Shown here: one piece after another, positions 51,901 to 57,947 of the stretch
Layout of the letters: the number at the start of each line of letters is the position of its first letter
Position numbering within the stretch: the first letter of the stretch is position 1
Assembly (NCBI GenBank): GCA_965652425.1
Contig: CBFGVX010000011.1
Location: 1 to 57,947, forward strand
Direction of reading: 5' to 3'
DNA: 57,947 nt
From: JANSXG01 sp965652425
Lineage (GTDB): Bacteria; Planctomycetota; Phycisphaerae; Phycisphaerales; UBA1924
Notes under the pieces: generated by a model
Database searches by the model: none
Told to the model about the DNA's origin: nothing
Seen by the model: the letters and a program-made list of their open reading frames with translations, nothing else
Position numbers and translations under genes: made by a program

Positions 51901-54726
51901 TCAGTCGGTCTCTTCCTGCGCGTGCTCGTCCTCATCCTCGCCCAGCGGCTGGGCCCCTGACATGGATGGGCCGAGGTGGATCGCGTTCAGCAGCACCCGC
52001 ATGCCCGCGTGGTTCATGCCCCGGTTGGTGGGGTCGCTGGCAAAGCAGATGACATTGCCGCGGCCTACCCGGTGGTGCGTCACGGCGGACTGGCCGGACA
52101 GTCGCTGGAGGTTCGACGGTGAGATCGAACCCGCGATGCGAGGGGCCAGAGTCTGGGATTCCAGGTCGGGGGTCCGGGTGAACTCGCCGAAGCGGGCGAG
52201 CACATAGCCGTCCGATGCGACGGGCAGCGGTGAGCCGGAGAACACGTGGAAACCGACGCGCTCGTCGAGGCCGGCGCTGAGCGGGTGGGTGGTGTCGATG
52301 GTGGCGGCGAGGAGGGCGCCGGGCACGCGGCGGTCCACGCTTCTGGCCTCACGCTGGGCGTAGGTCAGCTTGTGAAGGTCAGAGGAGGGTGTGTGATCGG
52401 TCGTGTCCCAGGGGAGCGGCTCGGCGTCGGACTCGGCGTTGAGGTTCTCATCGGATTCGAGGCCGACGAGTTCGGAGGAGGCCCAGCGGGCCGAGCGGTC
52501 GAGGGCGACGACGGTGCCGCCGGAGCGGACCCAGGACTTGAGGGCGTCGAGAGTGGAGCCCGAGATCGCCGAGCTGAGCCAGCCGCTGGGCAGGACAAGG
52601 ACATTGACCTCGTTCCAGTCCACCGAGCCGAGGTCATCGAGGTTCACGATCGTGTAGTCCGTCGGCGAGACATGATCGAGCATGTGCCAGGTGTGCCCGA
52701 AGCTCAGCGAACTCAGCGGCGAGCCGGACGCGAAGACGATCTTCGCGGGGATGAAGCGCCGGTTGCCGTTGTTGCCGATGGCGGGGCCGGAGGCCGGATA
52801 GCCGGTGTCGGTCGTGTGGATGGCGAAGCCCTTGCCGAACGCACGGTCGGCGAAACTGCGGACATTGTCGATCTCATTGCGGCTGGACATCACAAGCAAC
52901 GATCCGGCAGGCACCGTCTCGCCGGACTCAAGCGTGATGGCATCGCCGGTGAGACGAGCGAACAGGTTGTGCTCTGCAGCGAGCGCGAGGGCCTGCGGGA
53001 AGCGGTGGTCATCGGACGGGATGAAGAAGGCGTAGCTGCTCGCGAAGTCTGCGGGGTCGGCCAGCGCGAGGTGCGCGTACGGCTCGTAGCTCTCGACCCG
53101 TTCCAGCGACGCCGCGGGCAGCGGCTGGGTCAGTTCCATCGCCTTCAGGCCGAGCATCACCGGGTACGACCAGCTCGTGATGTCGTAGGTGTCGCGGTCT
53201 TCGACGAAGGTCTCGCGCTCGAAGGCGGTCAGCGCCATCCGCCCCATCGGCTGGGCGGTCGAGATGAACCACGAGCCCTCGGACAGCGTGACGGTTTCGT
53301 CGTTGGTCGTGAAGGGCGGGTAGTAGTGGCGGACGGTCGCGCCTTCGAGGTCGATGTCGCCCGTCAGGCGGTGGATCTCGATGCCGTGGATGTTGCACAG
53401 GTCCCAGACGCGTTCGAGCTTGGCCGGGTCGTTGCCGGCGTCGAACACGAACCCGGCGATCGTATCCGAAGAGCCCGCGGCGGACTCCCGGAAAAACCGC
53501 GCGAACCGCTCGATCTGCTGCTCGCGGTTCTGGGCGGTGTGCTCGACATACGACATCGCGGTGATGAAGTGGTTGCGCGTGCGGTCCTGCAGCGATAGGT
53601 TGTAGCCCGGCGTGCCCGCGGCTTCGACATCGATGGTCAGCCCGGCCCGTCCGTGCCCGGCCTGCTCGGTCAGCAGGGAGATCGCGCCGTGGTAGACGGG
53701 CGTGACCTTGCCGTAGCCGGGGTAGAGGTAGTCGAAGCGCTCCTTGGTGGCGTAGGGCAGGCCGTTGCGATCGAACGCAGCGGCACTGGCGCGACCGAGG
53801 CGGTCGAACCAGTCCTTGGACTCGGCGGGGATGTTGGCGTTGTAGGGGGCATCGCCCGCGCCCATGAAGTACGGCGAGTGGATGCCCTGCTCGTGGTAGT
53901 CGATGTGGACCTGCGGCATGTACTGGCGATAGATCGCCATGCGGCTGCGCGATTCGGGCTGTGTGCCCCAGATCCAGTCGCGGTTCAGGTCGAACAGGTA
54001 ATGGTTCGCCCGACCCGATGGCCACGGCTCGCGATGCTCCCGCGCGACCGGGTTCGCATCGGGCTTGACCCCCATGACCTGCTCGTACCAGTGGATGTAG
54101 CGCGACCGCCCGTCGGGGTTCAGGCAAGGGTCGATCACCACCACCACATTCTCGAGCATCTGCTCGATTTCCGGGTTGGTCGCCGCGGCGAGCGTGTACG
54201 CGAGCTGCTGGGCGGCTTCCGTGCACGATGCCTCGTTGCCGTGGACATTGAAGCTCAGCCAGATCACGGACGGGTTGGACCCGGCAATGTCGCGAACCCG
54301 GGACGAGCCGGTCTCGTCCGGATTCGCGAGTGATCGGTTCCGCTCGAGGATGCTGTCGAGCCGTTCGAGGTTTCGGGGCGAGGAGATCGTGAGGATGCCG
54401 AGCTCTCGCCGCTGGTGTGTCTGGCCGTAGCGGGTATAGATGGCCCGGTCCGAGGCCTCGGCGATGGCTTTCACATAGGCGACGGTGTCGTGGTGGCGGG
54501 TGAAGTGCGTGCCGATGGGGTAGCCGAGGAAATCCTCGGGGCTGGGCACGGCGTCGGAGAAACGAAGGTTATCGGACATCCCGTCGAGCCGGTACTCGTA
54601 CGGCTGCTCCCCGGTCGGGACGGGCGAGGAGGAGGGCAGCGAACTCGGGTTGCCGCTGGCCTGGACGATGTGCGAGGCGAGCAGGCCACAGGCCAGAACG
54701 GACAGCACGGCAGCGGTTCGACGCAT
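51901..54726 (-). CDS. Secreted M14 family zinc carboxypeptidase
   Basis: A 941-residue exported protein. ATG 54726 follows AGAGGAA and gives a clean signal peptide (RRTAAVLSVLACGLLASHIVQA). The peptidase domain covers about residues 50-390, with the zinc-binding HGNEASCTE (HxxE), the specificity Arg/Asn pair region PCLNPDGRSRY, and the third zinc His in QVHIDYHEQG. TEQAG later resembles the catalytic Glu motif. The C-terminal 500 residues hold unassigned domains including a flavodoxin/GATase-like segment (SWVRSGGTVVALDRSARWA). It degrades peptides outside the cytoplasm. It shares an operon direction with the GlmU-like gene and polA, 22 bases apart. Confidence 0.87.
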   Translation of the reverse strand: MRRTAAVLSVLACGLLASHIVQASGNPSSLPSSSPVPTGEQPYEYRLDGMSDNLRFSDAVPSPEDFLGYPIGTHFTRHHDTVAYVKAIAEASDRAIYTRYGQTHQRRELGILTISSPRNLERLDSILERNRSLANPDETGSSRVRDIAGSNPSVIWLSFNVHGNEASCTEAAQQLAYTLAAATNPEIEQMLENVVVVIDPCLNPDGRSRYIHWYEQVMGVKPDANPVAREHREPWPSGRANHYLFDLNRDWIWGTQPESRSRMAIYRQYMPQVHIDYHEQGIHSPYFMGAGDAPYNANIPAESKDWFDRLGRASAAAFDRNGLPYATKERFDYLYPGYGKVTPVYHGAISLLTEQAGHGRAGLTIDVEAAGTPGYNLSLQDRTRNHFITAMSYVEHTAQNREQQIERFARFFRESAAGSSDTIAGFVFDAGNDPAKLERVWDLCNIHGIEIHRLTGDIDLEGATVRHYYPPFTTNDETVTLSEGSWFISTAQPMGRMALTAFERETFVEDRDTYDITSWSYPVMLGLKAMELTQPLPAASLERVESYEPYAHLALADPADFASSYAFFIPSDDHRFPQALALAAEHNLFARLTGDAITLESGETVPAGSLLVMSSRNEIDNVRSFADRAFGKGFAIHTTDTGYPASGPAIGNNGNRRFIPAKIVFASGSPLSSLSFGHTWHMLDHVSPTDYTIVNLDDLGSVDWNEVNVLVLPSGWLSSAISGSTLDALKSWVRSGGTVVALDRSARWASSELVGLESDENLNAESDAEPLPWDTTDHTPSSDLHKLTYAQREARSVDRRVPGALLAATIDTTHPLSAGLDERVGFHVFSGSPLPVASDGYVLARFGEFTRTPDLESQTLAPRIAGSISPSNLQRLSGQSAVTHHRVGRGNVICFASDPTNRGMNHAGMRVLLNAIHLGPSMSGAQPLGEDEDEHAQEETD

Positions 54727-54813
54727 CAGTTCCTCTTTCTTCATGGCAGGCAAAAGCACGGGGTCGGTCGTGGACCGATCCTAGCGTGGGCTGGTGGGAT
54801 TACCAGAGCCGAA

Positions 54814-55974
54814 TCAGGAGGATGCGGGGCGAATTTCGGCGCTCGGGGGATTCCCGTGGGCCGCGTGCTCGGCCAGACGCTCCTTCACCCAGCGGCTGAA
54901 CAGCCGGTAGATGAAGTAGAACACCGCCAGCCCGATCGCGAGGCCAATGGCGACCCGAAGGCGCCCGCCCGCCGACTTGGCTTCGGCGATCTCGCCGATG
55001 CCCACGCCCAGAAACACCGCGATCAGCGTGCGCGGGGCGATGCCGATGAAGGTGCCGACGAAGTAGGGCATCAGCCGCACATGCAGCGACGACATGATCA
55101 GGTTCGTGAGCGCGAACGGGGAGTTCGGCGGCACGCGGATCAGCGTGACCGCGATGAGCTCGTCCTTGAGCGACCGGTCGACGATGGCCGAGCGAATGAG
55201 CTTGACGCGCGGGTTCGCCTCGACGACCCGCATCACCCGCTTGCGGGCCAGCAGCGTGCCCCAGCCGTAGCCGACGAGTGCCCCGAAGGTCACGCCGAAC
55301 ATGGCGACCAAGGAGCCCCAGACCGGGCCGAAGAACACACCCGCAGCGAACGACAGGGCGTAGGTCGGCAGCAGCGCCGAGCCGGTGAACAGGGCGAACA
55401 GCACGGCGATCAGCAGAGCGGCGAGCGGCACACCGGCGGTGTTGATCAGTTCGCCGACGAGCGATCGCTGGCGCGTCAGTTCGAAGGCCGGGGCCCGCGA
55501 ACCCGGCGAGCCGATGGCCGCCGATGCGCCGCGCTCGGTCTGGTCGAGGGTGATTTCGTAGGTCGCCCCCTGCTCGGTCGTGGCCTCGGCGGTCGCCGGC
55601 AAGTCGCGATCGGCGAGTCCGAAGCCAAGCTCCATGTCGTTCCACGACAGCTCCCCGCTCACCGGCGGAGCGTTGTCGTCGTCCACGCGGATCTTCAGCA
55701 CGAGCCCCTCGCCGGCCCAGTCGCCGGCCAGCGGGTGGTAGTCCGGGGCCACGGGGTCGTCATAGTTGGCGTTCGCGCTGAACGCGCTGACCGCCCCGTA
55801 CCCCAGCACGAAGGTCCCGAAGATCGCCGGGGCCGAGAGCGAGAGCAGGATCAAAAGGCCCACCACCGGGCCGAGCTGGCGGAAGTATTCGGTCAGCGTC
55901 GGGTGGGGCGGCAGGGAGTCCGGCGCGGCCGGGATGTCCGGCGTCTCGGGCTGGGCGGGTTCGGCCGGGTCCAT
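54814..55974 (-). CDS. TVP38/TMEM64 (VTT domain) membrane protein with inserted soluble domain
   Basis: A 386-residue protein. The C-terminal half is a VTT/SNARE-associated (DedA-like) domain: LLPTYALSFAAGVFFGPVWG, FGVTFGALVGYGWG and MPYFVGTFIGIAPRTLIAVF. Before it, between the first membrane helix (about residues 35-60) and the second (about 185-205), lies a soluble beta-rich insert of roughly 110 residues (PLAGDWAGEGLVLKIRVD at its start). This insert is not part of ordinary TVP38 proteins. Family members are thought to move or scramble phospholipids or undecaprenyl phosphate. Start ATG 55974. Confidence 0.85.
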   Translation of the reverse strand: MDPAEPAQPETPDIPAAPDSLPPHPTLTEYFRQLGPVVGLLILLSLSAPAIFGTFVLGYGAVSAFSANANYDDPVAPDYHPLAGDWAGEGLVLKIRVDDDNAPPVSGELSWNDMELGFGLADRDLPATAEATTEQGATYEITLDQTERGASAAIGSPGSRAPAFELTRQRSLVGELINTAGVPLAALLIAVLFALFTGSALLPTYALSFAAGVFFGPVWGSLVAMFGVTFGALVGYGWGTLLARKRVMRVVEANPRVKLIRSAIVDRSLKDELIAVTLIRVPPNSPFALTNLIMSSLHVRLMPYFVGTFIGIAPRTLIAVFLGVGIGEIAEAKSAGGRLRVAIGLAIGLAVFYFIYRLFSRWVKERLAEHAAHGNPPSAEIRPASS

Positions 55975-56026
55975 GCGTGCGTCCTTGCCGCGGCCAGAGG
56001 GATTCGGCCGGAACGGGGCGAAAAAG

Positions 56027-56113
56027 CGGTGCGGGTGGGATTCGAACCCACGAAACCCTTTCGGGTTTACTCGATTTCAAGTCGAGCGCCTTCAGCCGCT
56101 CGGCCACCGCACC
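56027..56113 (-). tRNA. tRNA-Ser (anticodon TGA)
   Basis: The minus strand begins GGTGCGGTGGCCGAGCGGCT and ends GGTTCGAATCC plus CCGCACC and discriminator G. Acceptor stem GGTGCGG/CCGCACC is perfect. The anticodon arm CTCGA-CTTGAAA-TCGAG gives TGA. A long variable arm (AACCC-GAAA-GGGTT) marks it as class II, as expected for Ser. CCA is not encoded. Confidence 0.96.
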
Positions 56114-56205
56114 GGGGGAGGGGCATCGTAGCAATTGGATGGGGGATTGGGCAGAATCCCGGATCGTGGTATGACTCAAGACTGTGAATTGGGTGCCGTG
56201 GTCAA

Positions 56206-56222
56206 ACCCGACGAAGTCGGGT
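56206..56222 (+). repeat. REP-like hairpin beside the RAYT gene
   Basis: Perfect stem ACCCGAC / GTCGGGT with a GAA loop, 28 bases before the transposase ATG and flanked by GGTGCCGTGG. Short palindromes of this kind flank REP-associated tyrosine transposases and are their recognition sites. Only one copy is seen in the window, so the REP label is tentative. Confidence 0.5.
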
Positions 56223-56250
56223 GCAGGCCACGCCGACAACGGAATCACCG

Positions 56251-56808
56251 ATGAACCCTGAATCACCCGTTCTTCGCCGCCACAGAACACGCCACGAAAT
56301 CCCCGGCCACGCCCGCTTCCTGACCTTCTCCTGCTTTAAGCGATTTTCCTTACTTCAAACCGAAGCCACCAGAAACATCCTCGAAACCACTCTGCTCCAA
56401 GCTCGCAAGGATTGCCGCTTCGAGCTCTACGCATGGGTAGTCATGCCCAACCATGTCCACATGTTGCTCAGACCCAAACTGCCTGAGCATCCAGTCGCAG
56501 CGATCCTGAACCAGATCAAGCAGCCAGTCGCGAAATCCATACTCGCCGAGTGGCGCCGCCTCGACGCCCCGGTCATCTCGAAACTCACCACCGACCGTGG
56601 CGAGGTTCGATTCTGGCAACGAGGCGGCGGCTTCGATCCCAACACTTTCTCCAAGGAAGAGTTTCTCGAAAAGCCCAATTACATCCACCGCAATCCTGTG
56701 AAAGCCAGCCTCGTCAATCGGCCCGTACAGTGGAAATGGTCCTCAGCCGCGTCGTACGCCGGTAATAGTGGGCGCAAGCTTCAGCCCGACCCGCACCCAT
56801 CCATGTAG
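56251..56808 (+). CDS. REP-associated tyrosine transposase (RAYT, Y1 family)
   Basis: A 185-residue IS200/IS605-like Y1 protein. The HUH motif is MPNHVHMLLRP, the catalytic Tyr is in YIHRNPVKASLV, and FLTFSCFKRF is the typical N-terminal strand. RAYTs cut single-stranded hairpin DNA and are linked to REP sequences rather than forming a mobile element alone. Start ATG 56251 is preferred over GTG 56221, which lies within the hairpin flank. It sits between tRNA-Ser and an Rhs fragment, so this end is accessory DNA. Confidence 0.9.
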   Translation: MNPESPVLRRHRTRHEIPGHARFLTFSCFKRFSLLQTEATRNILETTLLQARKDCRFELYAWVVMPNHVHMLLRPKLPEHPVAAILNQIKQPVAKSILAEWRRLDAPVISKLTTDRGEVRFWQRGGGFDPNTFSKEEFLEKPNYIHRNPVKASLVNRPVQWKWSSAASYAGNSGRKLQPDPHPSM

Positions 56809-57207
56809 CCATACAACCATGAAACCGTCTTGAGTACCTTTGTCCAGCACAGCGCAGGCCCCCCCGACCTGCGTGGGCAGAGAAATCGTAGCAGATGATC
56901 AGCTGCATTTCATCTCACACCGCACGCCGCGAGGCCTGCGGCCGACTCCGTCGCCCTTGACCCCGGCCCCCAGCGATGCAGCACCGCCTAACCCATGCTA
57001 CCCGCCAATTCATAGAATACGATTCACCGCGGAGACAAATGCGGACTATAACCCCCTGTCTCAGGTATGCTTTCAATAAATTTTGTTTGATCTGCATGCA
57101 TATCTATAATGACAATAAGTGTGATTATAGATATTACAAATGCCAGAATGCTCATTACCATGCATAGCGTTCTTTTATTGCCATTGCCGTTCATAATTTT
57201 TCTCGTA
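56809..57207. other. Gap between RAYT and Rhs genes
   Basis: A 399-base gap. GC content falls sharply after about 57000 and stays low into the Rhs gene, which differs from all DNA to the left. No gene, hairpin or RNA is evident. The change of composition suggests the right edge of native sequence. Confidence 0.4.
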
Positions 57208-57947
57208 TCACTTAGATATTGTCCAGGATGTGCGACTGACTCGGAACCGCAATTCATAGCCAGCCGAATCACGGTAGTTAAATGTGCGGACAACCTCTGA
57301 GCCAAGCACATTTCCTCCAGAATCACAGGCGTACTCGTACTGAATATTGAACGCCGCACCGAACCCATCTGTCAACCAGACACCTAATGCTCCTCCACCA
57401 GCTGCGCCCACCCCTGCCCCAATAGTTGAGCCGGCTGGAGGGCATGCAAGTCCGACTACCCCGCCTGCAATCGCTCCGATGGCACCAAGAACGATTGGTG
57501 TATAGGTCCCGTTTGGAGAAACAGCATACCCACTCCAGCTTACATGCTGCACATATGTACCCGCATTGTTTAAACCTTGAAGTAGGCCGAGTGGATTAGT
57601 GGCCACTGTAGGACGCCCCCCCCAAATACTACCTGCGTCACCCCTCCAGTGAGTCGCACTCTGTCCCAGCCGAACCGGTGTATAGCAGTCGTCTTCGCCA
57701 GACTTGCATGGGACGCATTCGATTTGAACAGTTAAATTCCACTCCCCGAGCTTGTCATCAAAGATCCAGTCTGTATCTAGAAGTTCAAGTGTAACTTTAT
57801 GCTCGATCCGTTGTCCCGCTAGGCCTGTCGGATCTATCGAAGTAATCGGGGATGAATATGCATACTGATAGATATTGGTTCCATCTATATGTCCCATTGG
57901 ATCCTTCGACAACCACCGCCCGTTCTCGGTCGAGTACCACCGGTGCC
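57208..57947 (-). CDS. C-terminal end of an Rhs/YD-repeat protein, 5' end outside window
   Basis: The reverse strand is open to the right edge. The first residues (HRWYSTENGRWLSKDPMGHI, then NIYQYAYSSPITSIDPTGL) are the Rhs-associated core end, R(Y/F)Y...G.(F/W)....D......N.Y.Y....P....DP.G. After it come about 210 variable residues, beginning with beta-rich sequence containing three Cys (ECVPCKSGEDDC). A glycine-zipper stretch follows (GAIGAIAGGVVGL and STIGAGVGAAGGGALG), then a short end. In Rhs proteins this variable tip is often a toxin. Here the glycine-rich helices would suit membrane insertion. DNA is clearly A/T-richer than its surroundings. No immunity gene is visible to its left. 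Confidence 0.8.
   Translation of the reverse strand, partial: HRWYSTENGRWLSKDPMGHIDGTNIYQYAYSSPITSIDPTGLAGQRIEHKVTLELLDTDWIFDDKLGEWNLTVQIECVPCKSGEDDCYTPVRLGQSATHWRGDAGSIWGGRPTVATNPLGLLQGLNNAGTYVQHVSWSGYAVSPNGTYTPIVLGAIGAIAGGVVGLACPPAGSTIGAGVGAAGGGALGVWLTDGFGAAFNIQYEYACDSGGNVLGSEVVRTFNYRDSAGYELRFRVSRTSWTISK

Noticed and set aside
54415..56187. A plus-strand open frame of about 590 codons across the TVP38 gene and tRNA-Ser
   Set aside because: It crosses a tRNA on the other strand and is rich in Arg, Gly and Gln with no motif.
56027..56250. tRNA-Ser as attachment site of a genomic island
   Set aside because: The accessory genes lie at the 5' side of the tRNA, while integrases generally use the 3' end. 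No integrase and no repeated tRNA fragment is visible.

Overview
The window is GC-rich, tightly packed bacterial chromosome with many ATGA/GTGA stop-start overlaps and frequent GTG starts. Gene content points to a Planctomycetota genome, probably Phycisphaerae-like: exosortase plus PEP-CTERM-type substrates, a fused CcsBA next to NrfH/NrfA, an 'alternative GlmU' beside polA, and large TPR proteins. The phylum is an inference; there is no rRNA here.

Layout. (1) 1-23289: a surface-polysaccharide locus. A minus-strand arm (flippase, pyruvyl transferase, partial GT4) diverges from a long plus-strand arm: acyltransferase, GT4, polymerase/ligase, two GT2 enzymes, AsnB-type amidotransferase, GalE, an Alg14/Alg13-like split glycosyltransferase, UDP-sugar dehydrogenase, TuaH-like glycosyltransferase, a hexapeptide/nucleotidyltransferase-like protein, exosortase, EpsI-domain protein, Wzz/BY-kinase fusion and a sugar transferase fused to a hexapeptide region. 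The part at about 4000-11340 has visibly more A/T at third positions than the part after 11350. (2) 23383-27849: a giant TPR protein ending in a strong terminator. (3) 28218-31565: four secreted proteins ending in an IPLP / hydrophobic / RRR tail, i.e. likely substrates of the exosortase. Three are close paralogues with a Cys and a Gln in the pattern used by Cys-Gln thioester domains. (4) 31697-33199: an NtrC-type sigma-54 activator; a good sigma-54 promoter lies before the second substrate gene. (5) 33331-38795: rhomboid, lipoproteins, DsrE, Nudix, DUF1801-type and hypothetical genes. (6) 38792-44061: ccsBA-nrfH-nrfA, System II cytochrome c maturation with dissimilatory nitrite reduction to ammonium. 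(7) 44108-46811: VOC lipoprotein, SET protein, SbtA/SbtB bicarbonate transport pair. (8) 46812-47721: tRNA-Asp and a probable structured minus-strand RNA. (9) 47722-55974, minus strand: polA, GlmU-like, M14 peptidase, TVP38 family. (10) 56027-57947: tRNA-Ser, a RAYT transposase, and the 3' end of an Rhs/YD-repeat gene in A/T-rich DNA.

Working together: regions 1-4 read as one self-contained cell-surface system. It makes and exports a polysaccharide, processes C-terminally tagged proteins with the exosortase, and expresses them under sigma-54 control. The most interesting claim is that the cargo consists of thioester-type (covalently binding) adhesin-like proteins, an arrangement best known from sortase-anchored Gram-positive proteins.
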